This document shows positions 1 through 8,870 of a stretch of 64,000 nt of DNA, one piece after another. The first letter of the stretch is position 1, and each line of letters starts with the position of its first letter. Both the position numbers and the translations under genes were made by a program. The notes under the pieces were generated by a model, which worked only from the letters and a program-made list of their open reading frames with translations, was not told the origin of the DNA and did no database searches. Origin of the DNA: Aphanothece saxicola GSE-SYN-MK-01-06B (GTDB taxonomy: Bacteria; Cyanobacteriota; Cyanobacteriia; PCC-6307; Cyanobiaceae); contig JAHHGT010000005.1 in NCBI GenBank assembly GCA_019359745.1, positions 1 through 64,000 of the forward strand. Direction: 5' to 3'.

Positions 1-427
1 GCGGCGCGTCGCCTCCCGGCGACTCAGAAAACTTACAACACCGTCGGCTCGCGCCTCTTGATCTCGTAAGCCTGCTCCCCGCTCGAGCTCTCGCTCTCTG
101 GGGCGCAGTCCAAAATCATATCACCTGCAGCGCCGCATCAGTGCGATGACCTGCTGATCCACGCCTGGCGGCGGCTGCCGCCTGTCCAGCACAGGGCCCA
201 CACCCTGCTGGAACCAGAACCTGAGCGTCTGGGCCGTAGGCACGTCACCGATCAAGCCCATGGGCTGGCACCGTTCCTCCGGCGGCGGGCCTCTTGCCCG
301 CCCGGCGTCCGGCCAGCACCTGGGAGGGCACCCTGAGGCCTCCGGCCCGTGGTCTCGCTGCGTGCCTCGCTGGGTTGGGTCGGCAGGGCTGCTGCCGGCC
401 CCTGGCCCCACCCAGAAGCCCGAACAC
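1..427. other. Unassigned stretch downstream of petD
   Basis: I see no supportable gene here. The open frames on both strands are low-complexity, rich in Pro, Arg, Gly and Ala, and overlap one another, as expected by chance in GC-rich DNA. A minus-strand frame ending near position 121 has a slightly protein-like C-terminus but runs antisense-overlapped into petD and has no family I recognise, so it could be a decayed gene end. The petD terminator closes the right edge. Confidence 0.4.
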
Positions 428-453
428 AAAAAAGCCGCGATGGCTCGCGGCTC
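428..453 (-). terminator. Rho-independent terminator of petB-petD
   Basis: Read on the minus strand, GCCGCGA and TCGCGGC form a 7-bp stem around a 4-nt loop (GCCA), followed directly by a run of six T. It lies about 40 bp beyond the petD stop, so it most likely ends the petB-petD transcript. Confidence 0.85.
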
Positions 454-491
454 AAGGGAAGGATGATTCGGGGCCAAGGCCCCGGATGGCT

Positions 492-974
492 TCAGAACAG
501 ACCCAGGGTGAGGGACTTGTCGATCGGCAGGCAGGCACCAATGCCGAGATAGATGGTGAACGCGGTGCCGAACAGAAAGGCGCCCATGGCGACGGGGCGG
601 CGGAACGGGTTCTGGAACTTGTTGAAGCTCTCGATGAAGGGGATCAACATCAGACCCAGGGGGATCATCGTCTGGAGGGCAATGCCCAGCAGCTTGTTGG
701 GGACGACCCTGAGGATCTGGAACACCGGGTAGAGGTACCACTCCGGAAGGATCTCGAGCGGGGTGGCGAAGGGATCGGCCCGATCGCCCAGCATGGCGGG
801 ATCGAGAACGGCTAACCCGACCAGGCAGGCGAGGGTTCCCAGGATCACCACCGGGAAGATGTAGAGGAGGTCGTTCGGCCAGGCCGGCTCGCCGTAATAG
901 TTGTGGCCCATGCCCTTGGCCAGCTTGGCCCGCAGCTTGGGATCGGTGAGGTCAGGCTTCTTGAGGATGTGCAT
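492..974 (-). CDS. petD: Cytochrome b6f complex subunit IV
   Basis: Subunit IV of the thylakoid cytochrome b6f complex, which passes electrons from plastoquinol to plastocyanin or cytochrome c6. The 160-residue length is the family norm. It begins [20 protein letters not shown], has the [10 protein letters not shown] entry to the first helix, and carries [13 protein letters not shown], the conserved PEWY segment of the quinol-oxidising (Qo) site, near residues 77-90; three membrane helices are evident. It lies 58 bp downstream of petB on the same strand, the usual cyanobacterial pair, and is followed by a strong hairpin terminator. Identification is secure. Confidence 0.98.
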   Translation of the reverse strand: MHILKKPDLTDPKLRAKLAKGMGHNYYGEPAWPNDLLYIFPVVILGTLACLVGLAVLDPAMLGDRADPFATPLEILPEWYLYPVFQILRVVPNKLLGIALQTMIPLGLMLIPFIESFNKFQNPFRRPVAMGAFLFGTAFTIYLGIGACLPIDKSLTLGLF

Positions 975-1032
975 GGTGGGGAGCTCGGAGCGCTGGTGAC
1001 CGGTGGGGAAAGGCTAAGGGGAAGGACGGGGT

Positions 1033-1707
1033 TCAGAGCGGGCCGGAGATGCCCTGCTTCCGGATCATCAGGAAGTGGATCAGCATGAACACCGCCAACA
1101 GCCAGGGCAGCACGAAGGTGTGAAGGCTGTAGAAGCGGGTGAGGGTGGACTGGCCCACGCTTTCACCACCGCGGAGCAGTTCGACCATGAAGTCGCCCAC
1201 CACGGGGACGGCGGCGGGAACACCGCTGACGATCTTGACGGCCCAGTAACCGACCTGATCCCAGGGGAGGGAGTAGCCGGTGACGCCGAAGGACACCGTG
1301 ATCACGGCCATGGTCACGCCGGTGACCCAGGTGAGCTCCCGGGGACGCTTGAAGCCGCCGGTCAGGTACACGCGGAACACGTGGAGGATCAGCATCAGCA
1401 CCATCATGCTGGCGCTCCAGCGGTGCACCGATCGGATCAGCCAGCCGAAGCTGACATCGGTCATCAGGTACTGGACGGAGCTGTAGGCCTCCACCACCGT
1501 GGGCTTGTAGTAGAAGGTCATCGCGAAGCCGGTCGCGAACTGAATCAGGAAGCACACCAGCGTGATGCCGCCCAGGCAATAGAAAATGTTGACGTGGGGC
1601 GGGACGTACTTGGCGGAGATATCGTCGGCAATCGCCTGGATTTCGAGGCGCTCCTCAAACCAGTCATAGATCGGGGACGGCTTGGCGCCAGGAGACGAGT
1701 TCGCCAT
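1033..1707 (-). CDS. petB: Cytochrome b6
   Basis: Core haem-binding subunit of the cytochrome b6f complex, with four membrane helices and two b haems plus the covalently held haem c-n. The protein has 224 residues, close to the usual 215-222, with an N-terminus a few residues longer ([20 protein letters not shown]). [10 protein letters not shown] holds the Cys that tethers haem c-n (residue 44 here). The haem-ligand histidines lie in [30 protein letters not shown] and [10 protein letters not shown]. It is head-to-head with ctpA and co-directional with petD, so it probably shares the petD terminator. Confidence 0.98.
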   Translation of the reverse strand: MANSSPGAKPSPIYDWFEERLEIQAIADDISAKYVPPHVNIFYCLGGITLVCFLIQFATGFAMTFYYKPTVVEAYSSVQYLMTDVSFGWLIRSVHRWSASMMVLMLILHVFRVYLTGGFKRPRELTWVTGVTMAVITVSFGVTGYSLPWDQVGYWAVKIVSGVPAAVPVVGDFMVELLRGGESVGQSTLTRFYSLHTFVLPWLLAVFMLIHFLMIRKQGISGPL

Positions 1708-1757
1708 GCAGCGTGGGGCTTGGGTTGCGAGAGTCTACCGATCGTGCTGACCCCCTT

Positions 1758-3017
1758 GTGAGAGACCCGGGCCGCCGGTCCATCCCGGCTCAATGCTTTG
1801 CAACAGGGCTCTGCCTGCTGCTGTGCCTGCAGCTGTGGCTGCCCGACCCGGCGCTGGCCCTCAACGATGCCCAGCAACTGGTGGTGGAGGCCTGGCGGCT
1901 GGTGAACCAGAGCTACGTCGATCCTGCCCAGCTGGAGGCGGTGCATTGGCGGCGCCTGCGCCAGAAAGCCCTGGAGACGTCGATCGCCAGCTCGGTGCAG
2001 GCCTACGACGCCATCGAGACCATGCTGGCGCCCATCGGCGACCCCTACACCCGCATGCTGCGCCCGGAGGAGTACGCCACCCTGCGCTCCAACACCCAGG
2101 GCCGCGTGACCGGGGTGGGGCTGCAGCTGGGACTGCGGGCGGGGGATCAGCGGATCGTTGTGATCGCCCCCCTCGATGCCTCCCCCGCCGCCGACGCGGG
2201 GATCGTCTCCGGCACCGAGATCCTGAAGGTGAACGGCATTCCGGCCGACGTGCTGGGGCTGGAGGGTACCGCCGCCCGCCTGCGGGGCACCGCCGGCAGC
2301 GATGTGCTCCTGGCCCTGCGAACCCCAGAGGGGCTGTCCAAGGAAGTGCTGCTGGACCGCCGCGAGGTGGATCTGCAACCGGTGCGCAGCCATCGCCTGC
2401 AGAGCGAGGGACACACCCTGGGCTATCTGCGGATCACCCAGTTCAGCGAACCGGTGCCCCAGCAGGTGCGTTCCGCTTTGGCCGAGCTGACCGCCGCCGG
2501 GGGCAGCGGGCCGATCGAAGGGCTGATCCTTGATCTGCGCAACAACTCGGGTGGGCTGGTGGCCGCCGGCCTGGCGGTGGCCGATGGGCTGCTCGACGGG
2601 GTGCCGATCGTGGAAACCCAGGATCGGGGCGGCATCGCCGCCCGGCAACAGGCGACCCCCGGCCGTCTCTACGGCGGCCCCATGCTGACCCTGGTCAACG
2701 CCGGCACCGCCAGTGCCAGCGAGATCCTGGCCGGTGCCCTGCAGGACAGTGGCCGCTCCCACCTGGCCGGCAGCCGCACCTTCGGCAAGGGACTGATTCA
2801 GACCCTGATCAACCTCAGTGACGGCAGCGGTCTGGCGGTGACCGTGGCCCGCTATCTCACCCCCAGCGGCCGCGACATCCAGAACCAGGGCATCGAGCCG
2901 GACGTGTTGCTGCCCCAGCCCGAGCCGCTGGAGCCGGACGGCGACAGGGACAGCTGGCAGCAGGCGGCCGCGAAGCTGTTGGTGGCGGAACTGGTAGCCC
3001 CAGCCCTGGTGCCATGA
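1758..3017 (+). CDS. ctpA: Carboxyl-terminal processing protease CtpA (D1 protease)
   Basis: Lumenal serine protease that removes the C-terminal extension of the photosystem II D1 precursor so that the manganese cluster can assemble. The N-terminus has a signal peptide (hydrophobic LCLLLCLQLWL, then ALA) for export to the lumen. A PDZ domain follows (GRVTGVGLQLG through LKVNGIPA), then the S41 peptidase core. NAGTASASEILAGALQD carries the catalytic Ser (S319 from this start) and SRTFGKGLIQT the catalytic Lys (K344), 25 residues apart as in the Scenedesmus D1 protease. I chose the GTG at 1758, which begins just before the signal peptide; an in-frame GTG at 1713 also exists but leaves no space from petB. 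Confidence 0.95.
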   Translation: MRDPGRRSIPAQCFATGLCLLLCLQLWLPDPALALNDAQQLVVEAWRLVNQSYVDPAQLEAVHWRRLRQKALETSIASSVQAYDAIETMLAPIGDPYTRMLRPEEYATLRSNTQGRVTGVGLQLGLRAGDQRIVVIAPLDASPAADAGIVSGTEILKVNGIPADVLGLEGTAARLRGTAGSDVLLALRTPEGLSKEVLLDRREVDLQPVRSHRLQSEGHTLGYLRITQFSEPVPQQVRSALAELTAAGGSGPIEGLILDLRNNSGGLVAAGLAVADGLLDGVPIVETQDRGGIAARQQATPGRLYGGPMLTLVNAGTASASEILAGALQDSGRSHLAGSRTFGKGLIQTLINLSDGSGLAVTVARYLTPSGRDIQNQGIEPDVLLPQPEPLEPDGDRDSWQQAAAKLLVAELVAPALVP

Positions 3018-4288
3018 GCCAGCGCATCTACCACGATCCGCTGCACGGGGCGATCCGCCTCGATCGTCAGGACCCCGCCGAAGCGCTGGCGATCGATCTG
3101 ATCGACACGGCGCCGTTCCAGCGGCTGCGGCGCATCCGCCAGCTGGGGCCGGCCTTTCTCACCTTCCATGGGGCGGAATCCAGTCGCTTCACCCATTCCC
3201 TTGGGGTGCTGGCGGTGGCGCGGCTGGCGCTGCAGCAGCTGGAGCGGCTCGATCCCTCCCTCGCCCAGCACCGGGGTGTCCTCTATGCCGCCGCCCTGCT
3301 GCACGACGTGGGCCACGGACCCCTCAGCCACTCGGGCGAGGAGATGTTCGGCGTGCAGCATGAGGTCTGGTCGGGCCGGCTGATCCGCGACCATCCCGCC
3401 CTGCGCGACCGGCTCGACGCCGATGCCCCCGGCCGGGCCGCCCTGGTGGCCGACCTGCTGGAGCACGGCCAGCACCCCTGCCGGGCCATCAAGGCGCTGG
3501 TCAGCAGCCAGCTCGACTGCGACCGGCTCGACTATCTCCTGCGCGACAGCTACAGCACCGGCACCCGCTACGGCCAGCTCGACCTGGAGCGGATCCTCGC
3601 CAGCCTCACCCTGGCGCCCGACGGTGATCTGGCCCTGCACCCCCGCGGCCTGATGGCGGTGGAGCACTACCTGGTGGTGCGCCACCTGATGTACCGAAGC
3701 GTCTACAACCACCGGCTCAACATCGTCTGCAACTGGCTGCTGAACCAGGTGATCGCCGTGGCCCGCCGGCTCGGGCCCGCCGTGGTGTGGGCCGATCCCA
3801 CCATGGCCCGCTGGCTCTGGGATCGGGACCGGCTCGATCTCGACAGCTACCTGGCCAACGACGACATCCGCACTGGCTACCACCTGGTGCGCTGGCGCGA
3901 AGAGGCCCCTGCGGAACTGGCCGATCCCTGCGGGCGGCTGCTGGAGCGGCGCCTGCCCAAGGCCACGGACGTGAGCGATCTCCCCCCGGCCGGCCGGCTC
4001 GAGCTGCTGGCGGTGGCACGGCAGCTGTGCGAACGGGCCGGCCTGGTGGCGGAAGGTTGCTGCGCCCTGCAGCAGCGCCAGAGCCGGGGGTATCACCCCT
4101 ACGCCGGTGGCCTGCGGCTCTGGGATGGGCTGCGGCTCCAGGCCCTCGAGCAGCGCTCCCCCCTGGTGGCCAGCCTCTGCCAGACGGTCGACATGGCCTG
4201 GCTGATCCACCCGGCCCAGGTGAGCGACGACCTGCGCGCGGCCCTGGCGGTGCGGCGGCAGGAGGACGGGGGCCGCCAGGGCCTCTAG
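3014..4288 (+). CDS. HD-domain phosphohydrolase (COG1078 type)
   Basis: Metal-dependent phosphohydrolase of the HD superfamily, distantly like dNTP triphosphohydrolases; the physiological substrate is unknown. RFTHSLGVL supplies the first metal His (about residue 60), LLHDVGHGPLSHSGEE is the HD signature (about 96-110), and SSQLDCDRLDYLLRDS supplies the distal Asp. It starts with ATGA overlapping the ctpA stop, so it is probably translationally coupled to ctpA and precedes minC on the same strand. Family membership is clear, function is not. Confidence 0.85.
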   Translation: MSQRIYHDPLHGAIRLDRQDPAEALAIDLIDTAPFQRLRRIRQLGPAFLTFHGAESSRFTHSLGVLAVARLALQQLERLDPSLAQHRGVLYAAALLHDVGHGPLSHSGEEMFGVQHEVWSGRLIRDHPALRDRLDADAPGRAALVADLLEHGQHPCRAIKALVSSQLDCDRLDYLLRDSYSTGTRYGQLDLERILASLTLAPDGDLALHPRGLMAVEHYLVVRHLMYRSVYNHRLNIVCNWLLNQVIAVARRLGPAVVWADPTMARWLWDRDRLDLDSYLANDDIRTGYHLVRWREEAPAELADPCGRLLERRLPKATDVSDLPPAGRLELLAVARQLCERAGLVAEGCCALQQRQSRGYHPYAGGLRLWDGLRLQALEQRSPLVASLCQTVDMAWLIHPAQVSDDLRAALAVRRQEDGGRQGL

Positions 4289-4313
4289 GTTCGCTGCACC
4301 CCCGGACACCGTC

Positions 4314-4997
4314 GTGGCCGCCGCACTGATCCAGGCCGTCGACGACCGGCAGCCGCACCTGCTGCGGCTCCCGGCTCAGCAGGGCTCCGCCAGTGCCCTG
4401 GAGGAAGTGCGCTACGCCCTCGGCAGCCGCCACCCCCGGGCGGGCACCGTGGTGCTGGAGACGGGCCGCTGGCCCCTGAGCCTGCCGGAGCTGCGGCAGC
4501 TGCAGGAGCTGCTGGCCCCCCTGCAGCTCGACCTGATTCGCGTCGCCGGTGACCACCCGGAGACGCTGGTGGCCGCCGCGGCCCTCGGACTCGAGATCGA
4601 TCCGGGAGCGTCGCGACCGCCATCGCCAGCCGCGGCTGCAGCCAGAGCCGCCGTGGCGTCCGATCTGCTGGTGCATCGCGGCACCCTGCGCTCCGGCGAC
4701 CATCTGCAGGCGGAGGGTTCGGTGCTGCTGCTGGGGGATGTGAACCCCGGTGCCCGCATCAGTGCCGCCGGCAATGTTCTGGTGTGGGGGCGGTTGCGGG
4801 GCATCGCCCATGCGGGCGTGGCCGGCGACCGCAACGCCCGCATCGTCGCCCTGCAACTGCGGCCCCTGCAGCTGCGCATTGCCGACATGGTGGCCCGGGG
4901 GCCGGAAGGTCTGCCGCCGCCCGGGCTGGCCGAACAGGCCCTGCTGGTGGACGGGGAGATCCGCATCGATCCAGCGGCGCCGGACTTCAGCGGTTGA
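4314..4997 (+). CDS. minC: Septum site-determining protein MinC
   Basis: Inhibitor of FtsZ ring assembly that, with MinD and MinE, places division at mid-cell. The recognisable part is the C-terminal beta-helix domain from about residue 117, with LVHRGTLRSGDHL, GSVLLLGDVNPGA and the signature VWGRLRGIAHAG, then RIVALQLRPLQLRIAD. The N-terminal FtsZ-inhibiting half is poorly conserved here and rich in Leu and Ala, and the protein is short at 227 residues. The start is a GTG 25 bp after the HD gene. The stop overlaps the convergent chromate transporter gene by 11 bp. minD and minE are not adjacent but lie 2.3 kb away beyond a minus-strand block. Confidence 0.9.
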   Translation: MAAALIQAVDDRQPHLLRLPAQQGSASALEEVRYALGSRHPRAGTVVLETGRWPLSLPELRQLQELLAPLQLDLIRVAGDHPETLVAAAALGLEIDPGASRPPSPAAAAARAAVASDLLVHRGTLRSGDHLQAEGSVLLLGDVNPGARISAAGNVLVWGRLRGIAHAGVAGDRNARIVALQLRPLQLRIADMVARGPEGLPPPGLAEQALLVDGEIRIDPAAPDFSG

Positions 4998-5595
4998 TCA
5001 GGCCGAAGGCCCCCAGGCCGCCGGCCACGGCCATGAACCACAACGGCGAGATCCGGGTGCGCAGCATCAACACGCACACCAGCAGGGACACGACGACACC
5101 GGCGGCATTGGTGTCGGCGGTCTGGAGGATCTTCACCCCCACGGCGAACAGGATGCCCAGGGTGATGGGGCCGAGTCCCCGCTCGAAGGCCACGCGCCAG
5201 GGGGAGTCCCGCAGCCGGTTCCAGCTGAGGCAGGCCACCACCATCAGCAGGGTGGAGGGCAGCAGGATGGCGATCTCGGCGCCGTAGGCACTCAGCAGGG
5301 CCCAACCGGGCCCCTCGGGCCAGCCGGCCCCCATGCCGAGCAGCCCCACGATCATCGAACTGGGGCCCGGGGCCGCTTCGGCCAGGGCGTAGATGTCGGC
5401 GAACTGGGAGGGCCGCAGCCAGCAGTACTGATCGACGCTGAGGTGGTGGTACTCGGCCAGCAGGGTGTTGCCGCCCCCCAGGGAAAACAGCGAGAGGCCC
5501 AGAAACGTACCCATCACCTGCAGCAGGTGGCCCAGGTCGTTGAGCCGCATGGGGGTGCAGGTTGCGGCGGCGGCCGCCAGCAGCAGGGGCGGCAT
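4987..5595 (-). CDS. chrA: Chromate transporter family protein (second half-gene)
   Basis: A 202-residue member of the CHR (ChrA) transporter family. FSLGGGNTLLAEYHH and ALAEAAPGPSSMIVGLLG match the repeated CHR motif (a Gly-rich loop, then APGP), and five or six hydrophobic segments follow. It starts in a TGATG overlap with the stop of the upstream half-gene, so the two probably make a heterodimeric short-chain transporter. Known long ChrA proteins fuse two such domains and export chromate by proton antiport; chromate specificity here is only inferred. Its 3' end overlaps minC by 11 bp. Confidence 0.85.
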   Translation of the reverse strand: MPPLLLAAAAATCTPMRLNDLGHLLQVMGTFLGLSLFSLGGGNTLLAEYHHLSVDQYCWLRPSQFADIYALAEAAPGPSSMIVGLLGMGAGWPEGPGWALLSAYGAEIAILLPSTLLMVVACLSWNRLRDSPWRVAFERGLGPITLGILFAVGVKILQTADTNAAGVVVSLLVCVLMLRTRISPLWFMAVAGGLGAFGLINR

Positions 5596-6191
5596 CAGCG
5601 CGGCTCTCCGGCAGGGGGACTTGGCTGGGACGGCCGCGGCCAGTACCAGGCCATTGCCAGGGGGCCGGCCACCAGCACCAGCGGCACCAGACGCACGTGG
5701 AAGAAGGTCATCAGCACGAAGGTGACCGCCGCCAGCAGCAGGGCCACCGGATCCTTCCAGTATTCGTCGAGGATCTTGAAGCCCATCGACAGGGCCATCC
5801 CGGCCGCCGCCGCCACCACCCCCGCCAGCACCCGATCCAGCGCCGGCAGGGTATGGAACTGGAAGTACAGCAGCCCCACCCCCATCAGCAGGGTGAACGG
5901 CACCAGCAGCATGCCCGCCAGGGCCGCAAGGGCCCCGGGCAGGCCGCGGAAGCAGGTGCCGACGTAGACGGCCATGTTGATCTGGTTGGGGCCCGGGAAG
6001 AGCCGGGCCACGGTGAGGCCGGTGAGGAATTCCTCGTTGCTCATCCAGCGGCGCTGCTCGACGATGATCCGCTGGCTCCAGGCCGAAAGGCCGCCGCCGA
6101 AGGCGGAGAGGGCCACCAGGAGCATGCCGGTGAACAGCTGCCGCAGGCCGGGCGCGGGGGCCGCCTGGGGGAGCTCCGAAGCGTCAGTCAT
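5595..6191 (-). CDS. chrA: Chromate transporter family protein (first half-gene)
   Basis: N-terminal half of a split CHR transporter. ALSAFGGGLSAWSQR and TVARLFPGPNQINMAVYVG carry the CHR motif equivalent to that of the other half-gene. I placed the start at the ATG at 6191 (MTDASELPQ), giving 198 residues; upstream in-frame sequence is Arg- and Pro-rich and lies inside the phospholipase-D-like gene, whose stop this start overlaps by 8 bp. The order on the minus strand is PLD-like, first half, second half, all overlapping, so a single operon is likely. Confidence 0.86.
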   Translation of the reverse strand: MTDASELPQAAPAPGLRQLFTGMLLVALSAFGGGLSAWSQRIIVEQRRWMSNEEFLTGLTVARLFPGPNQINMAVYVGTCFRGLPGALAALAGMLLVPFTLLMGVGLLYFQFHTLPALDRVLAGVVAAAAGMALSMGFKILDEYWKDPVALLLAAVTFVLMTFFHVRLVPLVLVAGPLAMAWYWPRPSQPSPPAGEPR

Positions 6192-7182
6192 GCACGAAAT
6201 GGGGATCCGGCGGCAGTTCCCCCTCCTCGTGGAAGCTGGGATCGAGGGGATCGGGGGCGTGGTACTTGGCGGCGGCCTCCCAGTCGATCTGGAACGTCTC
6301 CTTGAGCCGCGCCACCACGTCGGGGGCATCGCTCTCGATGCCCAGCTCCCGGCGCAGGTCGAAGGCGCTGCGGTCGATGTTCATCGAGCCGGTCTGGGCG
6401 AAGGCCCCGTCGACAAGGATCAACTTGGCGTGCAGCTTGGGCCGCTGCTGGCGCCGCACCTTGACGCCGAAGCGTTCCATCACGCGCAACGAAGAAAAAG
6501 TGTCGTAGATGTCCCAGTCGCTGATGCCGTGCTTGCCGCCGCACAGCACCCGCACCTTCACGCCCCGCTCCCGGGCGCTGATGATCCGCTCCAGAATCAC
6601 CGCGTCTACGAACTTGGGGTGCTGGATCCAGAGGGTGCGCGTGGCGGCATCGACGATGCGGGCCATCTGACCGCGACTGTGGGCGCTGCTCCACACCAGT
6701 CCCACGCCGAGGTCGGGCTGGAAGAAGACACGCTGCCAGTCGGCTTCGAAGCCGGCGATCACCTGGGCCACCACGGCGGGGTTGTAGGTGAGCACCCCGT
6801 AGTCGCGGGTTTCGGTGAAGTACTTGTCGGCCAGGTTGAAGGTGGCCACCAGGGCGGTGTGCTGGTCGATCACCATCGATTTCTCGTGGGTGACGGGGAA
6901 GGACTCACTGGTCCAGGCGGTTTCGATGCCCCAGGACTGCAGGCGGGCGTAGGCCTCGTCGTTCCACCGGTCGCCGCCGGAGGTGTGGGGGTTGAGCATC
7001 ACCCGCACCTGCACCCCCCGCTCCCGGGCGCGCCGCAGGGCGTCTTCCACCGCCTCCGACTGGAGCTTGAACTGCTTCAGCAGCAGTTGTTCGGAGGCCT
7101 CCTCGATCAGGGCGACCACGGCCTCCACGCCGTCGTCGGGCATCACCAGCAGCCGCTGGGGCCGGTGGGGGGCGGCAGTCAT
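6184..7182 (-). CDS. Phospholipase D-like protein (cardiolipin synthase fold)
   Basis: Two HKD motifs are intact: H99-x-K101-x4-D106 in THEKSMVIDQ and H251-x-K253-x4-D258 in LHAKLILVDG, each followed by an F/M-N-x2-D-like stretch (FNLADK, SMNIDRS). The 332-residue length and two-domain layout match bacterial phosphatidyltransferases and phospholipases such as cardiolipin synthase, but the membrane segments typical of ClsA are absent. The substrate is unknown. It is the first gene of the minus-strand block with the chromate transporter pair and is divergent from minD, with about 90 bp between them. Confidence 0.85.
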   Translation of the reverse strand: MTAAPHRPQRLLVMPDDGVEAVVALIEEASEQLLLKQFKLQSEAVEDALRRARERGVQVRVMLNPHTSGGDRWNDEAYARLQSWGIETAWTSESFPVTHEKSMVIDQHTALVATFNLADKYFTETRDYGVLTYNPAVVAQVIAGFEADWQRVFFQPDLGVGLVWSSAHSRGQMARIVDAATRTLWIQHPKFVDAVILERIISARERGVKVRVLCGGKHGISDWDIYDTFSSLRVMERFGVKVRRQQRPKLHAKLILVDGAFAQTGSMNIDRSAFDLRRELGIESDAPDVVARLKETFQIDWEAAAKYHAPDPLDPSFHEEGELPPDPHFVHD

Positions 7183-7275
7183 CGAGGGGCGCAGGGGGGA
7201 ATGGGCCTTTCTAGCGGCAGTTCCGGGCCTTGGCCCAGCCGCTCCGCCCGATGGGATTAACCTGCCGCGACGCCC

Positions 7276-8109
7276 GTGGACGCCGTGACGTCAGCCCCCG
7301 CCCGCATCATCCTCATCTGCTCCGGCAAGGGGGGCGTCGGCAAGACGACCCTCACCGCCAACCTGGGGATCGCCCTGGCCCGCCTGGGGGAGCGCACCGT
7401 CGTGCTGGATGCCGATTTCGGCCTGCGCAATCTCGATCTGCTGCTCGGCCTGGAGAACCGGATCATCTACACCGCCCAGGAGGTGCTGGCCGAAACCTGC
7501 CGGCTGGAGCAGGCCCTGGTGAAACACAAACAGGAGCCCAACCTTGCCCTGCTGCCCGCCGGCAACCCACGCATGCTCGAGTGGCTCACCCCCGACGACA
7601 TGCAGCGGATCGTGGCCATGGTGGCCGAGCGCGCCGACTTCGTGCTCATCGATTGCCCGGCCGGGATTGAGGACGGTTTCAAGAACGCCGCGGCGGCCGC
7701 CCGCGAAGCGATCGTGATCACCACACCGGAAGTGTCGGCGGTGCGGGATGCCGACCGGGTGATCGGCCTGCTCAACACCCGCGGGGTCGCACCGGTGCAG
7801 CTGGTGCTCAACCGGGTGCGGCCCAAGATGATGGCCAGCCAGGAGATGCTGGGCGTCGACGATGTCACCGACATCCTGGCCCTGCCCCTGGTGGGCCTGG
7901 TGGTGGAGGACGAGCAGGTGATCGTGTCCACCAACCGGGGGGAACCGCTCACCCTCAACGGCAACGGATCCCCCGCCGCGAAGGCCTACCAGAACATCGC
8001 CCGGCGCCTGCGGGGTGAGGACATCCCCCTGGAGGATCCCTCCAAGACCCGCAAGGGACTGCGCGCCCGGCTGATGAACAAGATCCGCAAAACCACCGGT
8101 CTCTTCTGA
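7276..8109 (+). CDS. minD: Septum site-determining ATPase MinD
   Basis: Membrane-cycling ATPase that recruits MinC and is displaced by MinE. The deviant Walker A motif GKGGVGKTT starts at about residue 18, [13 protein letters not shown] is the switch region and [12 protein letters not shown] the Walker B region. The C-terminus ends in an amphipathic membrane-targeting helix ([16 protein letters not shown]). It starts at a GTG 93 bp from the divergent PLD-like gene and is 5 bp upstream of minE. It is separated from minC by the inserted-looking PLD/chrA block. Confidence 0.97.
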   Translation: MDAVTSAPARIILICSGKGGVGKTTLTANLGIALARLGERTVVLDADFGLRNLDLLLGLENRIIYTAQEVLAETCRLEQALVKHKQEPNLALLPAGNPRMLEWLTPDDMQRIVAMVAERADFVLIDCPAGIEDGFKNAAAAAREAIVITTPEVSAVRDADRVIGLLNTRGVAPVQLVLNRVRPKMMASQEMLGVDDVTDILALPLVGLVVEDEQVIVSTNRGEPLTLNGNGSPAAKAYQNIARRLRGEDIPLEDPSKTRKGLRARLMNKIRKTTGLF

Positions 8110-8114
8110 GCACC

Positions 8115-8507
8115 ATGACGCTGTTCGATTTCATCCAACGGTTGCTGGGGCGCCAGAAACCCAGCGGCACCATGGCCAAGGAGCGGCTGCAGCTGGTGCT
8201 CGCCCACGACCGCAGTGATCTCAATCCCGAACTGCTCGAGCAGATGCGGCGCGAAATCCTCGAGGTGGTGCAGCGCTACGTGGAGATCGACATCGAGGAA
8301 GGCGACGTGAGCCTCGAGACCGAGGACCGGGTCACCGCCCTGGTAGCCAACCTGCCGATCAAGCGGGCCCGTCCCCTGCCGGCGCTGGTGGCGGCCGCCG
8401 CCGCCGTGGGCATGGCCCAGGCTCCCGATGCCGAAGCCCCGCAGGAGCTGGCCGTTCCCCTGGCCAGCGAACCGACCGAGGAGTCATCCACCGCCAAGTC
8501 CGACTGA
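8115..8507 (+). CDS. minE: Cell division topological specificity factor MinE
   Basis: MinE stimulates MinD ATPase and drives Min oscillation or positioning. The N-terminal [13 protein letters not shown] and [13 protein letters not shown] match the MinD-contact and membrane-binding segments; [20 protein letters not shown] starts the dimerising topological-specificity domain. At 130 residues it has an extra C-terminal tail of about 45 residues rich in Ala, Pro, Glu and Ser compared with the usual 85-100. It is 5 bp from minD, surely co-transcribed. Confidence 0.96.
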   Translation: MTLFDFIQRLLGRQKPSGTMAKERLQLVLAHDRSDLNPELLEQMRREILEVVQRYVEIDIEEGDVSLETEDRVTALVANLPIKRARPLPALVAAAAAVGMAQAPDAEAPQELAVPLASEPTEESSTAKSD

Positions 8508-8550
8508 GAGGCGGCCGCCCGCGCGACGGCCGGCGGGAACCCTGCAGGCA

Positions 8551-8772
8551 GTGCAGCGATGGCAGGCCTTGGCGGAAGCAGTCCCGGTGGCGATCACCCC
8601 GGCGGAGCAACGGGTGCTCGACCTGCTGCGTCGGGGCGACAGCAACCGCCACATCGCCGCCCAGCTGGTGCTGAGCCCGCGCACGGTGGAGTGCCATGTC
8701 TCCCACCTGCTGGCCAAGACCGGCTGCCGCAGCCGCACCCAGCTGCTGCTCTGGTCTCTGGCCCAGGGATAG
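8551..8772 (+). CDS. Small LuxR-type HTH DNA-binding protein
   Basis: About 73 residues, almost all of it a GerE/LuxR helix-turn-helix domain: ITPAEQRVLDLLRRGDSNRH, then IAAQLVLSPRTVECHVSHLL and AKTGCRSRTQLLLWSL. There is no receiver or ligand-binding domain. I chose the GTG at 8551, 43 bp after minE; the frame stays open upstream but that part overlaps minE. It may be translated with the min genes. Its target is unknown. tRNA-Thr starts 23 bp downstream. Confidence 0.75.
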   Translation: MQRWQALAEAVPVAITPAEQRVLDLLRRGDSNRHIAAQLVLSPRTVECHVSHLLAKTGCRSRTQLLLWSLAQG

Positions 8773-8795
8773 GCTGGGTCGGGCCAAGCGCCCAC

Positions 8796-8867
8796 GCCGG
8801 CTTAGCTCAGTGGTAGAGCAGCGCTTTTGTAAAGCGAAGGCCATCGGTTCAAATCCGTTAGCCGGCT
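8796..8867 (+). tRNA. tRNA-Thr (anticodon TGT)
   Basis: A full cloverleaf can be drawn: acceptor GCCGGCT pairs with AGCCGGC, D arm GCTC...GAGC, anticodon loop TTTGTAA giving TGT, and T arm with GGTTCAAATCC. No CCA is encoded. The 3' part of this gene recurs in decayed form at 10492-10530. Confidence 0.96.
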
Positions 8868-8870
8868 TGC
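8832..8870 (+). repeat. Left copy of tRNA-Thr 3'-end direct repeat (attL-like)
   Basis: This 39-bp segment, from the anticodon stem to 3 bp beyond the tRNA, matches 10492-10530 at 36 of 39 positions. The copy inside the tRNA is intact. The arrangement is the one left by tyrosine-recombinase integration into a tRNA 3' end, although no integrase is visible between the copies. Confidence 0.7.

Noticed and set aside
1713-1757. Upstream GTG at 1713 as the start of ctpA
   Set aside because: It lies 5 bp from the petB start, leaving no room for divergent promoters, and adds a charged stretch before the signal peptide.
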